In this document: positions 1 through 9,934 of the stretch, piece by piece | Layout of the letters: each line of letters starts with the position of its first letter | Position numbering within the stretch: position 1 is the first letter of the stretch | DNA from: Saprospiraceae bacterium UBA6168 | GTDB lineage: Bacteria; Bacteroidota; Bacteroidia; Chitinophagales; Saprospiraceae | NCBI GenBank assembly: GCA_002435785.1 | Contig: DIUC01000001.1 | Coordinates: 1-33,966 of the forward strand | Direction: 5' to 3' | DNA length: 33,966 nucleotides | Made by a program: the position numbers and the translations under genes | Notes under the pieces: generated by a model | The model's input: only the letters and a program-made list of their open reading frames with translations | What the model was told of the DNA's origin: nothing | The model's database searches: none

Positions 1-1094
1 ATAACTTTAGGGCGCACATCAAAATACTTGAAATTATGACCGTTCTCTATTTTTTGCAGCGCCTCATAAATCAGCTTAACGACGTTTTCCACGTCTGCTT
101 TGTGAGCCATTTCAACCGTCGTGTGCATGTAGCGAAGTGGCAAGGAAATAAGCGCAGAAGGCACGCCACCATTGCTGTAAGCAAATGCATCAGTATCGGT
201 GCCCGTCGAGCGGGAAGCAGCTTCCCGTTGCACGGGAATTTCCTTTTCGGCAGCAGTATCGAGGATGAGTTGGAGCAGCTTGTTGTGTACCGCAGGGGCA
301 TAGGTCACGGATGGCCCCTCACCTGATTTCACGTCGCCGATGGTCTTTTTCTCAATCATCGGGGTGTGGGTGTCGTGGGTCACGTCCGTCACAATGGCCA
401 CATGGGGTTTGATGTTATCGGCCACCATTTGGGCGCCTCGCAAGCCGATTTCCTCCTGAACTGAATTGACGATATAAAGCGTATAGGGCAACTTAATGTT
501 GTTCTCCTTTAGCAACCGTGCAACTTCCGCCACACAGAACCCGCCCATGCGGTTGTCGAGGCCCCTTCCCACGTAATACCTGTCATTGAGCACCATGAAT
601 TCGTCCTCGTAGGTGATGACGCAGCCAACATGAATGCCCATTTCGAGCACTTCCTTTTTGTCTTTTGCGCCTACGTCAATGAAAATATTGTCGAGCTTGG
701 GCGTGACTTTGTCCTCGCCGTTGCGGGTATGGATGGCCGGCCACCCAAACACACCCTTTATGACGCCCTTTGGCGTATGGATGTTGACCCGCATGGATGG
801 CGCAATCTGGTGGTCGCTGCCGCCATTGCGAATCACGTGGATGAAACCTTCTTCGGAGATGAAATTGACGAACCAGGAAATCTCGTCTGCATGACCTTCA
901 ATGACGACCCTGAAATCCGTTCCTGGATTGATGATACCGTAAGCAGTGCCGTAATTGTCAAGCCCCCAGTCATCAATATAAGGCTTGAGGTACTCCAACC
1001 AAAGCTGTTGGCCCTTGGACTCAAAGCCTGTGGGCGAGGCGTTGTTGAGATAGGTTTTTAAAAATTCTTCTGAATGGGTAGTGATTAGTGACAT
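1..1094 (-). CDS. M42 family metallopeptidase (glutamyl aminopeptidase/deblocking type), 3' end cut by window
   Basis: Reading the minus strand from ATG at 1094 gives about 364 codons with no stop before the window edge. M42 enzymes are usually about 350-365 residues, so only a few C-terminal residues should be missing. The co-catalytic dizinc aminopeptidase residues are present in order: His in EGHADEISW, Asp in GLDNRMGG, the Glu pair in VQEEIG (catalytic base and ligand), Asp in IVTDVTHDT, and a C-terminal His in RYMHTTVEM. M42 enzymes are cytoplasmic, form large tetrahedral oligomers and remove N-terminal residues from short peptides; that role is family knowledge. No signal peptide is seen. 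The gene lies 107 bp downstream of pyrE on the same strand, so co-transcription is possible but not shown. Confidence 0.9.
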   Translation of the reverse strand, partial: MSLITTHSEEFLKTYLNNASPTGFESKGQQLWLEYLKPYIDDWGLDNYGTAYGIINPGTDFRVVIEGHADEISWFVNFISEEGFIHVIRNGGSDHQIAPSMRVNIHTPKGVIKGVFGWPAIHTRNGEDKVTPKLDNIFIDVGAKDKKEVLEMGIHVGCVITYEDEFMVLNDRYYVGRGLDNRMGGFCVAEVARLLKENNIKLPYTLYIVNSVQEEIGLRGAQMVADNIKPHVAIVTDVTHDTHTPMIEKKTIGDVKSGEGPSVTYAPAVHNKLLQLILDTAAEKEIPVQREAASRSTGTDTDAFAYSNGGVPSALISLPLRYMHTTVEMAHKADVENVVKLIYEALQKIENGHNFKYFDVRPKV

Positions 1095-1201
1095 TTTTTG
1101 TTGCGTATTTGAAAATCAGTTTATCATTGAATGGGGGGATGTTTCGGTCAAATAGGTAAAGATGCTTTGTTTGAAATGGTCAAATCAAAAGCGAGCGCTC
1201 C

Positions 1202-1819
1202 TCAGCTCCCCGTTTTTTTTCGCCAAGTGGTCAGCATGTCCACGTCGTTCAAATTGATGTACTTGATGCCCAATGCTTCCCGCAGCAGCACATCGTAATT
1301 GGACAAAGTCTCCAATGGACATCCGGCGTTTTCAAAAGCAGTGATTGCCTTTTCAAAATTGTAGCTGAAAATGGCCAACACACCAACCACTTTGTGGCCT
1401 GCTTCCCGCACGGCCTGTACGGCTTGGAGGCTGCTCCCCCCTGTCGAAATCAGGTCTTCAATCACCAGCACATTTGCTTTATCGGGCAATTCACCTTCAA
1501 TCAAGTTTTGGCGACCATGTTCTTTGGGCTTGCTGCGAACGTAGGCGTATGGCAAACCAAGTGCATCGGCCAATAGCATCCCGTGGGCAATGCCCGCCGT
1601 TGCCACGCCTGCCACGGCGTTAAACCCACCGAAATCCTTGGATTTTTCGACCAAGCACTGTTTCACAAAATCCCGAACGTCGGGGTGGGACAGCACCAGC
1701 CGATTGTCGCAGTAAATTGGCGACAGGATGCCCGAAGCCCATGTGAAAGGCTTTTGTGGGCTTAGTTTTATTGCTTTTATTTGCAGCAATCGCTTTGCGA
1801 CTTCCGATGCAATGTTCAT
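1202..1819 (-). CDS. pyrE: Orotate phosphoribosyltransferase
   Basis: This 205-residue protein matches the usual length of PyrE. The enzyme joins orotate to PRPP, giving OMP in de novo pyrimidine synthesis. The PRPP-binding loop is clear at about residues 117-130 (VLVIEDLISTGGSS), with the acidic ED pair followed by STGGS. Upstream motifs typical of OPRTase are the N-terminal FTWASGILSPIYCDNR substrate loop and the YVRSKPKEHG catalytic loop with its lysine. ATG at 1819 is the natural start. The gene diverges from the Nudix gene across about 100 bp, and that gap carries an 8-bp inverted repeat (1835-1842 and 1864-1871) of unknown meaning. No other pyr genes are in the window. Confidence 0.96.
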   Translation of the reverse strand: MNIASEVAKRLLQIKAIKLSPQKPFTWASGILSPIYCDNRLVLSHPDVRDFVKQCLVEKSKDFGGFNAVAGVATAGIAHGMLLADALGLPYAYVRSKPKEHGRQNLIEGELPDKANVLVIEDLISTGGSSLQAVQAVREAGHKVVGVLAIFSYNFEKAITAFENAGCPLETLSNYDVLLREALGIKYINLNDVDMLTTWRKKTGS

Positions 1820-1919
1820 CCTTTGCTTTCTTTGCCGTTCAATTGGTTCCGTTGGAGTTTTTTTTGAACGGTTATGGCGTTAAAATTAAATTTCAATGTC
1901 ACCTCAAAATGGGCAGCAA

Positions 1920-2546
1920 ATGTATAAAATTTACATTAACGGTACGCCATTGTACCTTGTTTCTTCCGAAGAAGTGAAAAGCTTTGGAGCCTCCAGCGAA
2001 AAAAAATTAGTGCTTCGCCACGCTGGAAAGAAAAAATTTTTGGTCAACATCGTCCATCAATTGGAATCCAGTGACCGGTTTGACAGCATCGTGGTCTTTG
2101 ACACCGACTTGGACCGGATTTGGTCAGATTTTCAAAAAATCTACGAACCCATTAGCGCCGCTGGCGGAGCAGTCTTCAACCCAGAAGGGAAGGTCCTTCT
2201 GATACACCGACGGGGAAGTTGGGACCTGCCCAAGGGTAAAATGGACCCCGGCGAAACCCCTGAACAGACCGCTGTCCGGGAGGTTCAGGAAGAGACAGGC
2301 CTGAATAACATCACCTTGGGGCCACACCTGCTCGATACTTGGCACACCTACGAGCACAAGGGCAAACGAGTGCTAAAAACCACGCATTGGTACAAGATGC
2401 AAACCACTGACCATCAACTGGTTCCCCAAGCAGAAGAGGACATCGAACAAGCGGTTTGGGACGATTTGGATGCCTTTTTGGCAGCTCCAAAAGAGGTCTA
2501 TGGCAACATCTTGGATGTCTTAAAGAAAGCGCAGACAGCATCATAA
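1920..2546 (+). CDS. Nudix hydrolase
   Basis: The protein is about 208 residues from ATG 1920. A complete Nudix box (GX5EX7REUXEEXGU) begins with GKMDPGE and ends with REVQEETGL at about residues 106-128, so the Mg-binding REXXEE core is intact. Nudix enzymes hydrolyse nucleoside diphosphates linked to other groups; the substrate cannot be read from the sequence. The N-terminal about 85 residues (starting MYKIYING) form a separate small domain before the Nudix fold. An in-frame ATG at 1896 would add eight residues (MSPQNGQQ); the shorter start is preferred because the conserved-looking sequence begins at MYKIYI. Neither start has a Shine-Dalgarno sequence. The stop lies 26 bp before sbcC, so the two are probably co-transcribed. 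Confidence 0.9.
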   Translation: MYKIYINGTPLYLVSSEEVKSFGASSEKKLVLRHAGKKKFLVNIVHQLESSDRFDSIVVFDTDLDRIWSDFQKIYEPISAAGGAVFNPEGKVLLIHRRGSWDLPKGKMDPGETPEQTAVREVQEETGLNNITLGPHLLDTWHTYEHKGKRVLKTTHWYKMQTTDHQLVPQAEEDIEQAVWDDLDAFLAAPKEVYGNILDVLKKAQTAS

Positions 2547-2572
2547 AACCTACTTTTTCCTTTTTTTAGATA

Positions 2573-5500
2573 ATGCAAATTCGCCGCATCCTACTCCGCA
2601 ACCTGCACTCCATTCGCTCCGAGGTCGAGATTGATTTCCGGGCCAGCCCGCTGTTGGACACTGGGCTGTTCGCCATCACCGGGGACACCGGGGCAGGCAA
2701 AACCACCATTCTCGATGCGGTGACGCTGGCGCTTTATGGCAGGGTTTGCAGGAAATCAAGGCCAGAGGAAGTGCTGTCACACGGGGCGGTGGAGGGGATA
2801 GCATCCTGCGATTTTGAGGCGGGCGGGCGGCTTATCCGTTGTCAATGGCGCTGCTGGATACCCAACTCCAAAAAGGCGACTGGCCCAAAAACTGAGCGAT
2901 CGGTAGCAGAATGGGACGAGGAAAAACAGGAATTTCTGGTCGTTGCGGAGCGGAAACTCAAAGAAGTGGGCGCATTTGTGGAAGAAGTATCAGGGCTTGA
3001 CTTTGAGCGGTTTACCCGCTCCGCAATGTTGGCGCAGGGTGATTTCGCAGCGTTCCTGAAAGCGGCACCACGGGAGCGCAGCGAGCTGTTGGAGCGCATC
3101 ACCGGCACGGAAATTTACTCTGCCTTGGGCATCGCAGCTCACGAGCGGCACAACTCGGAAAAGGGAAAATTGGCAGACTTGGTGACAAAAAGGGAATCGT
3201 TGCAGGTTTTTTCCAAAGAGCAGGTAAAGGAGCTCAAAGCCAATCTGATGGAAAAAGAACAAGCCGCCAAGTCCACTCGCACTGACCTCGAAAATGCAAA
3301 AATCGCCCTGCAATGGGTGCGCCACTTGGAGCAATTGCGCCAGGAAAATGCCGCCGCCACTTCCGCCATCCAAGTGCTGGAAGCAGAAAAGCAGGGGCTA
3401 CAAGCTTCTGAGGCCCGTTTGTCCCAGCACCGGAAAACGCAGCCACTCCACCCTACCCTCGTGCGGCTCGACGAAAAGTTAGGGGAAGTGTCATCCTTGA
3501 CGGACTTGGTTGCCCAATTGACGCAACAGCAAATCAACGGGGAGCAGGTTGCCGAACGGGCACAAACCGTTTTCTTTGAAAAAACGGCTTTGCTCCATGC
3601 CTTGAAAGCTGGCCAAAACGACGCCATGCGGCTATTTGACGAGATCGGCAAAATGGACGGTCGTTTGGCCTCCCTGACCGAGTCCCTCACCAAAACTTCC
3701 ACGGAGTGGAATACCACCGACCAGCGAAAACAATCCATCGAAAGCCAAATTGCGGAGCAATTAAAAAAGAAAAACCTGCATGTGGGCGCTTTGAAGGATT
3801 TGGACAAATGGTTGACAACCAATGCAGTATGGGCCGAATTGCCGAATGATTTATCACTCATCAACCTACACGAGGGAACGTTGCGGGACAACCTAATCAG
3901 CAGGAACAGACTTGCGGAAGAAGTAAAAACCTTTCGCCAAAACGTTGAAAAAGCAACGATGGAAGCGGAAAAACTCGCCGGCCATTTGACCGAAGAAAAA
4001 AATGCGCTGGCCGGGTTGCTGGAATCATTTGAAAACACTGCACCTGACAACTTTGCGCCGAATCGGCAGGACCTGCTCGAAAAATTGACTCGGGAGATTG
4101 AACAGTTGGGAGCGCAACACCAGCATTTCGCCAAGCTAAATGGCTTCAACGCTGAATATAGAACAGCACTGGAACAATTGTCCCAACTGGAACTCCGCCT
4201 CGCCGAGCTTCGTCAGCAGGAGCTTTGGTTGGATAAATCGCTGCTATCGGCCTACGAAGAAGCAGAGGAATGGGAGCAGCAGTTGAACTATCGCCGGGAG
4301 GTGTACAACCAGCAACTACTACTGGTAAACTATGAAAAAGACCGGACAAACTTAAAGGAAGGCGACCCGTGCCCACTCTGCCTAAGCACCCATCACCCGT
4401 TCCGGCTGCACGAGGTGAAACCCTTTGTGGACGAGGCACGCAACGACCTCCATGTTGCCGAAAGGGTGCAACGGGAACAGCAGCAGAAACGCAGCGCCCT
4501 GCTGAAAAGGCATATCGCAATAAACTCCCAAATCCAGCAAATCGAGAGGATAGGCACGGGTGAAAAGGCCATTCTGGAAACCCGGATTGACGAGCTCGAA
4601 GGGCGATTGGCCACTTTCCTCCCTGGCCTTGATGGCGACGATTTCAGCAGGTCGCATGGGGATTGGCTACTGAAAAAATTGGACAATTTTGAATTGGAGC
4701 TTGCCAACAAAAAGGCCATGCGTTCAGACTTGGCGATATTGAACAGCCTGATTTCAACGAGGGAGGAACAAGTACGAATGCTCGAAAGCCAATTGAAGGA
4801 CGCCCAATTTGCGCAGCAACAAAACGAGCGCAGCATGTTGGACCGGGAGGCTTCCGTTTTGGATTTGGAGGAAAAATTCAAGGCTTGCACGGCGGAACTC
4901 GACAAGTTGGTTAGCAAATACAACTATCGCTTTTCGATGGAATCGGCCAAACAAATGTTCAGCGAACTCAAGGCAAAGGAAGGCGACTACTCCTTCAAAA
5001 AAGCTGACCGGGAAGACCACGAACGGCAATTGGAGCTGACCCGACAGTCACTTACCCAATTGGCCGTCATGCAATCCGAATTAGCCCAAAAACACCAGCA
5101 ATTAAAGGAGGAGCTGACTATTCTACAAACCGAGTTTGACGGGTTATCGGGTCAACGGACTGCTTTATTTGGCGAAAAAAACGTGGTGGTCGAACGGGAA
5201 AAACTGCTGCACGACCTCGACATTGCGGAGCAAGCACTGGCTGCCGCTCGTGCGAACCAGGCGGAATCCAAGGAGCAATTGGCGCTGACCCGGCAGCGAT
5301 TGGAGGGCAGCCAAGCACAATTGGCCGCCAATCAAGTAATGGTGGCTGAACTCGAAGCGAACCTGGAAGCTGGCTTGGCAAAGTCTGGTTTCGAGTCGTT
5401 GGAAGCATTGCGGAGCGCAACGTTGCCCACGGAGGAGGCCGAGCGCATCGAAGCTATGGTTGAGCAAATGAAACTGCGGGAGTTGGAAGTGCGGCAAGTG

Positions 5501-6220
5501 GCAAAGACCGCACAAGCGGCGCTGGAATCGGCACTGGCTGCGCCTTTGACCTCAGAAGAAGTGCCCGCCATTGAGGTGAAAGTGGCAACGCTCGAAGCCG
5601 AATTGCAGGAATTTCAACAATCGGTCGGGGCCCTCAATCAGCAACTGAAAGATAACGAAACCAGAAGGGCGGAAGGAGAAATCATTTTGCAACAAATTGA
5701 CCATCAACGGATTGTCTATAACCAATGGGCGGCCATGCAAGACTTGATTGGCTCGCACGACGGGTCGAAGTTCCGCAAGTTTGCGCAGGGGCTGACGCTC
5801 CAAAAGCTCGTCCAATTGGCCAATGTCCACCTCGAAAACCTCTACGGTCGCTACATCGTCGTGAAGCGGCCTGGCGATGATTTGGAACTTGACATCGTGG
5901 ACACTTACCAAGCCGACAACACTCGCTCAATGATGACCTTATCCGGGGGCGAGAGCTTTCTGGTGAGCCTGTCGCTGGCACTCGGCTTAAGCGACCTTGC
6001 GGGGCGAAACGCCAACATCCGCTCCCTTTTCATTGACGAGGGCTTTGGCACACTGGACGACCAGACGCTGGACTTGGCCATTTGTACTTTGGAAAATTTG
6101 CAAGCGAAGGGCAAGACCATAGGTATCATCTCGCATGTGAAGGAGCTGAAAGAGCGCATCACCACGCAAATTCGAGTGGTGAAAAAAGGCGGTGGGACGA
6201 GCGTGGTGGAGGTGGTTTGA
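2573..6220 (+). CDS. sbcC: SbcC/Rad50-type exonuclease subunit, SMC-like ATPase
   Basis: This 1215-residue protein has the complete architecture of SbcC. An N-terminal P-loop GDTGAGKTT lies at about residues 37-45. It is followed by long, Glu/Lys/Gln-rich coiled-coil arms, with a zinc-hook CPLC (C600, C603) at the apex. The C-terminal half of the ATPase has the signature LSGGES at about 1123 and Walker B FIDEGFGTLDD at about 1153. SbcC pairs with the nuclease SbcD to cleave hairpins and blocked DNA ends (family knowledge). No sbcD is found within the window; in many genomes it lies directly upstream, but here the upstream neighbour is the Nudix gene. ATG 2573 is used because the ATPase beta strand begins immediately (MQIRRILLRN). 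Confidence 0.93.
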   Translation: MQIRRILLRNLHSIRSEVEIDFRASPLLDTGLFAITGDTGAGKTTILDAVTLALYGRVCRKSRPEEVLSHGAVEGIASCDFEAGGRLIRCQWRCWIPNSKKATGPKTERSVAEWDEEKQEFLVVAERKLKEVGAFVEEVSGLDFERFTRSAMLAQGDFAAFLKAAPRERSELLERITGTEIYSALGIAAHERHNSEKGKLADLVTKRESLQVFSKEQVKELKANLMEKEQAAKSTRTDLENAKIALQWVRHLEQLRQENAAATSAIQVLEAEKQGLQASEARLSQHRKTQPLHPTLVRLDEKLGEVSSLTDLVAQLTQQQINGEQVAERAQTVFFEKTALLHALKAGQNDAMRLFDEIGKMDGRLASLTESLTKTSTEWNTTDQRKQSIESQIAEQLKKKNLHVGALKDLDKWLTTNAVWAELPNDLSLINLHEGTLRDNLISRNRLAEEVKTFRQNVEKATMEAEKLAGHLTEEKNALAGLLESFENTAPDNFAPNRQDLLEKLTREIEQLGAQHQHFAKLNGFNAEYRTALEQLSQLELRLAELRQQELWLDKSLLSAYEEAEEWEQQLNYRREVYNQQLLLVNYEKDRTNLKEGDPCPLCLSTHHPFRLHEVKPFVDEARNDLHVAERVQREQQQKRSALLKRHIAINSQIQQIERIGTGEKAILETRIDELEGRLATFLPGLDGDDFSRSHGDWLLKKLDNFELELANKKAMRSDLAILNSLISTREEQVRMLESQLKDAQFAQQQNERSMLDREASVLDLEEKFKACTAELDKLVSKYNYRFSMESAKQMFSELKAKEGDYSFKKADREDHERQLELTRQSLTQLAVMQSELAQKHQQLKEELTILQTEFDGLSGQRTALFGEKNVVVEREKLLHDLDIAEQALAAARANQAESKEQLALTRQRLEGSQAQLAANQVMVAELEANLEAGLAKSGFESLEALRSATLPTEEAERIEAMVEQMKLRELEVRQVAKTAQAALESALAAPLTSEEVPAIEVKVATLEAELQEFQQSVGALNQQLKDNETRRAEGEIILQQIDHQRIVYNQWAAMQDLIGSHDGSKFRKFAQGLTLQKLVQLANVHLENLYGRYIVVKRPGDDLELDIVDTYQADNTRSMMTLSGGESFLVSLSLALGLSDLAGRNANIRSLFIDEGFGTLDDQTLDLAICTLENLQAKGKTIGIISHVKELKERITTQIRVVKKGGGTSVVEVV

Positions 6221-6392
6221 TTGCGATTGCGGATTGCGGGTGGCGGATTTGGATACGGCAAATATTTGTCAAATTGTAGCATTGAATATGAAAATCCCGT
6301 GAGATAAAACTCTGGGAAAGTAGCTTTGAGCAATGGATGGGACTTGCCCGCCGTTTTACCAAAACTACACTTACTCACATAAACCATTGTTA

Positions 6393-9300
6393 ATGAACAA
6401 ACTGAATTTTTACCCAATTGCCGTTTTCATCTTTTTTTTAGTCGGGGCCCATCCGACTTTTGGCCAGTTCAACGTTAGGATAAATGTACTGAACGGGGCC
6501 TCCACCACCACTTGCACAGACCCCGTTGGCGCACCAGACCCCCAGTGGGCCGTGCGCATCAACAACGGCCCGTGGGTCTCCTACCCTTCCAACGGGCTGT
6601 GTTTCACGAACTTCCCAAACCAGCAATTCAACCAGACCTATACCTGCTTGCCCAGCATCCCAGCCACCATCCCTGTCTGCTTTCGAGCTTATGAAAACGA
6701 TGCAACCATCCTGAATCCTTGCAGCCCCGTTTATAGTTGCCAAGCGGAACTTTGCATTGACGTACCAGTGCCTAACATGGGCACCGTGCCGTTCAACATC
6801 ACCTTGCCCGCAGGCGGGCCCTCCGCAGGCAGCGTAAATATGAACATCGCCGTGAGCGGTGTACCCGGCGGCATCAATGACCTGCTCTGCAATGCCATAC
6901 CTTTTGGTGTTCTTCAAACCGGTATTGAATTGGGCTTCCCAGATACGAGCATTTTCAACAATTTTTGTGCAACCGCCCTCAACGAGCCAGACCCCGGCAC
7001 CGTTGGCGCTGGGTGGTTCAATAACCAAGGCGTTTGGTTCACCTTTACAACCACCGCCAACCCGACGGATGCCATTTTGATACAGGCCAATAGCGACCCC
7101 TCCAACTTGGGAGACCCCGTGAACCTCCAAGTAGCCGTTTACGAAAGCAGCGACAACACTTGCAACGGCATTTTTTCCTTAAGAAGTGCCGCTTACAACA
7201 CCTCCAGTTTTGATGAAACTTTGGTTTTTAGTTGCGCCAAACCGAACACCACTTATTTCATCTTGGTGGACGGGGTATATATCAGCGATACCAATACCAG
7301 TGAGGTGGAGGGATGGTTTGGGCTGAGCGTCACCCAGTTGAACGTGACCGCTGGCTCCGAATTTCGCTGTGGTGCCGAGTACCTTGGGGCAGTGCCATTG
7401 GGTGGCTCCGTGAGTTCCGGGCTAAGTACCAACACCTGCACGAACAACACCAACGCATCTCCCGCCACTGCATTTGGGGTACAAAAATCGGTGTGGTTCA
7501 CGTTCAGCCCGCCGCCTACCGGGCATGTCCTTGTAGAAGCTTTTAGTTCCAACCTCGACCCCATCGGCATCCAAATGGCCATTTACCAGTCCTCCAATGG
7601 CAACTGCAATGGCACGATGATAGAGCTGGTGAGCCAGCACACCGTGGCCGACCTTGACGAACTCATCGAACTACACTGTCTTGACCCAAACACCACTTAT
7701 TACATCATGATTGACGGCGCTGTGGGCGACTTGAACACCGGGATTTTCAGCCTGACCGTCACCGATGCTGGCAACGAAACGCCCACAACCGTCCTGAATC
7801 CCGTGGTGTGTTTTGGGCAGACTTTCACCGCAGGTGGCAACGTGTATTCGCAAACAGGCACTTATGCCGACACGCTCCAACTGCCCGGCGGCTGCGACAG
7901 CATCGTGGTCACGAACCTAACGGTGCTCTCCCAAATCCAACCGAACATGCAAGTCACCAACCAAGGTGTGGGACTTGGCAACACCACCGGGCAAATGCAA
8001 GCAAGTCCAAGCGGCGGTGCTGGTGGATACAGCTTTCTCTGGTCAAACGGCCAAACTGGCAGCACTGCCTCCAACCTTGTTGGCGGTGACACCTACTGCG
8101 TAACAGTGACCGACCAAAATGGCTGCCAAAACAGCAACTGCTTGTTGATGCCGTATTACCTTAATTTTTTGCCTTCGGCAACGGGCAGCAGTCTTGCCTG
8201 TCATGGCGACCAAAATGGGACCATCGAGTTCACGGCCCTTGGCGGCGCACCGCCCTACCAGTTTGATTGGGCCAACCAAGACAACTCCGTGAGCGGCTCC
8301 GGCTTCATTCCGACAGATGGGCAAATCATGGTGTTGACAGGTTTGCCCGGTGGCCAATACACCATCCACATCTCTGACATCGCTTTTGACACCACTGTTA
8401 TGGCGCAAATTTTTGAGCCAACTGAACTAACCGCCATCGCCAATTCGGTCGTGGACGTGACCTGCTTTGCCGACTGCAATGGTGCCATCGGACTCACCAT
8501 CGCTGGCGGCATCCCACCCTACCTTGTCAATTGGTCCAACGGCAATACCACGCCAAACCTGACCGGGCTATGCGCTGGCAGCTACCAAGCCACCGTGACG
8601 GATGCCAATGGTTGCACCACTTTGCTAAGTCAAAATATCCAACAACCACCACAGTTCACGATAGACGCCACCTTTGCACAACCCGTTTCCTGTTTTCAGG
8701 GAAACGATGGGACGGCCACCGTCACAACAAGCCAAAATGCAGCCTCCATCTTATGGAGCAATGGCATGACTACCTCGACCATTTCAGGGTTGCCGGGAGG
8801 CACTTATACTGTGACGACCACAAATTCAGCAGGCTGCACCGCATCGGCCAGCATTGTCGTCACCACGCCTGATGCACCCGTTTCCGTTTCGATAAATCAA
8901 GTTCAAGGAATTGCCTGCCAAGGCAACAGCACTGGGGTACTACAAGCTGTCCCGAGTGGCCCAGGCACCAATTTCACCTTTACATGGAGCAATGGCAGTG
9001 GACAAGCCAGCGCCACCAACCTTCTTGTAGGTGATTACACCGTGACGGTGAGCAATGAAAATGGCTGCTCCGCAACGGCCAGCGCCTCGTTATCGGAGCC
9101 GACCAGCATAACCGCCACCGCCACCCCAAACGAAATCACCTGCCTCGACCTTCCCGACGCTGGTATCATCTCGGTGGACCAAGTCACGGGTGGGCAGCCG
9201 CCTTATGAGTATTCAACGAATGGTATTTCGTTTGCCTCGAACGAAAATTTGACGGGATATTTCGCTGGGTTGAATGCGTATTTTGTCAGGGATGCCAATG

Positions 9301-9875
9301 GCTGTATCGCCAAATTTGAAGAAACGATTTTAGGGCCAACACCCTTGGTCATTGACCTCGGCAACAACAAACGCATCAACTTGGGCGAAAGCACCAACCT
9401 GCAGGTTTCCGCCAACCAGGCCGTTCAATCCTATCTTTGGTCACCAGCCGAAGGGCTATCCTGCACCGAATGTGCTAACCCAGTGGCCACGCCCATACTT
9501 TCTGGCAGCTACACGGTTGTCGTAACCACTGCTGATGGTTGCAGCGCCACGGATGAAATTTTTGTGGAGGTCATAAACGTGCAGAACGTCTTCGTCCCTA
9601 ATGCTTTTAGCCCAAACAACGATGGCCTGAACGATGTGTTCATGCCATTTACGGGTGCCTCTGTGAGCATCATCCGGTCTTTCCGGGTATTTGACCGACA
9701 GGGAAACCAAGTTTTTGATGGAAAAAACATGACGCCAAACCAGCCCGACACTGGCTGGAACGGCGAGTTCCGGGGCAAGCCAATGCAGCCCGCCGTCTTT
9801 GCGTGGTTCGCTGAAATAGAATTTTTGGATGGGAAGATTAATCTTTACCGAGGAGATGTGGTGTTGATTCGATAG
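6393..9875 (+). CDS. Giant secreted surface protein with SprB-like repeats and type B T9SS sorting domain
   Basis: The predicted protein is about 1160 residues. The frame is open from an earlier ATG at 6333, but ATG 6393 starts a good signal peptide (MNKLNFYPIAVFIFFLV... ending near THPTFG-like cleavage before QF), so the later start is chosen. Two beta-rich PPC-like domains follow (about residues 160-315 and 320-460), with conserved WFTF and TTYFILVDG/TTYYIMIDG strands. About six SprB-like repeats then run over about 520-983, each with a YxFxWSNG strand and a G(G/D)xYxVTVTDxNGC end. The C-terminal about 95 residues carry NVFVPNAFSPNNDGLND, the hallmark of the gliding-motility-associated (type B) sorting domain. 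Such proteins are exported by T9SS and attached outside the cell; adhesion or motility is inference. No T9SS machinery gene is nearby. Confidence 0.9.
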   Translation: MNKLNFYPIAVFIFFLVGAHPTFGQFNVRINVLNGASTTTCTDPVGAPDPQWAVRINNGPWVSYPSNGLCFTNFPNQQFNQTYTCLPSIPATIPVCFRAYENDATILNPCSPVYSCQAELCIDVPVPNMGTVPFNITLPAGGPSAGSVNMNIAVSGVPGGINDLLCNAIPFGVLQTGIELGFPDTSIFNNFCATALNEPDPGTVGAGWFNNQGVWFTFTTTANPTDAILIQANSDPSNLGDPVNLQVAVYESSDNTCNGIFSLRSAAYNTSSFDETLVFSCAKPNTTYFILVDGVYISDTNTSEVEGWFGLSVTQLNVTAGSEFRCGAEYLGAVPLGGSVSSGLSTNTCTNNTNASPATAFGVQKSVWFTFSPPPTGHVLVEAFSSNLDPIGIQMAIYQSSNGNCNGTMIELVSQHTVADLDELIELHCLDPNTTYYIMIDGAVGDLNTGIFSLTVTDAGNETPTTVLNPVVCFGQTFTAGGNVYSQTGTYADTLQLPGGCDSIVVTNLTVLSQIQPNMQVTNQGVGLGNTTGQMQASPSGGAGGYSFLWSNGQTGSTASNLVGGDTYCVTVTDQNGCQNSNCLLMPYYLNFLPSATGSSLACHGDQNGTIEFTALGGAPPYQFDWANQDNSVSGSGFIPTDGQIMVLTGLPGGQYTIHISDIAFDTTVMAQIFEPTELTAIANSVVDVTCFADCNGAIGLTIAGGIPPYLVNWSNGNTTPNLTGLCAGSYQATVTDANGCTTLLSQNIQQPPQFTIDATFAQPVSCFQGNDGTATVTTSQNAASILWSNGMTTSTISGLPGGTYTVTTTNSAGCTASASIVVTTPDAPVSVSINQVQGIACQGNSTGVLQAVPSGPGTNFTFTWSNGSGQASATNLLVGDYTVTVSNENGCSATASASLSEPTSITATATPNEITCLDLPDAGIISVDQVTGGQPPYEYSTNGISFASNENLTGYFAGLNAYFVRDANGCIAKFEETILGPTPLVIDLGNNKRINLGESTNLQVSANQAVQSYLWSPAEGLSCTECANPVATPILSGSYTVVVTTADGCSATDEIFVEVINVQNVFVPNAFSPNNDGLNDVFMPFTGASVSIIRSFRVFDRQGNQVFDGKNMTPNQPDTGWNGEFRGKPMQPAVFAWFAEIEFLDGKINLYRGDVVLIR

Positions 9876-9886
9876 CAATTTCGCAG

Positions 9887-9934
9887 AAAAAAAGAACCCG
9901 GTCAGGTTGTAAATCTTGACCGGGTTCTTTTTTT
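9887..9934. terminator. Bidirectional intrinsic terminator between convergent genes
   Basis: A perfect 18-bp stem pairs 9887-9904 with 9917-9934 around a 12-nt loop. Seven A's begin the stem and seven T's end it, with a GC-rich core (GAACCCGGTCA), so it can act in both directions. It serves the surface-protein gene that ends at 9875 and the lipoprotein gene on the other strand. The lipoprotein's stop codon (9933-9935) lies inside the T tract. Confidence 0.9.

Noticed and set aside
1835..1871. 8-bp inverted repeat between pyrE and the Nudix gene as an operator
   Set aside because: The arms are short and 21 bp apart, with no further symmetry. It is too likely by chance to call.
6438..7130. Long minus-strand ORF (230 codons) inside the first T9SS gene
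   Set aside because: It is a shadow of the biased codon use of the plus-strand gene. Many such antisense frames exist here and none has a recognisable domain.
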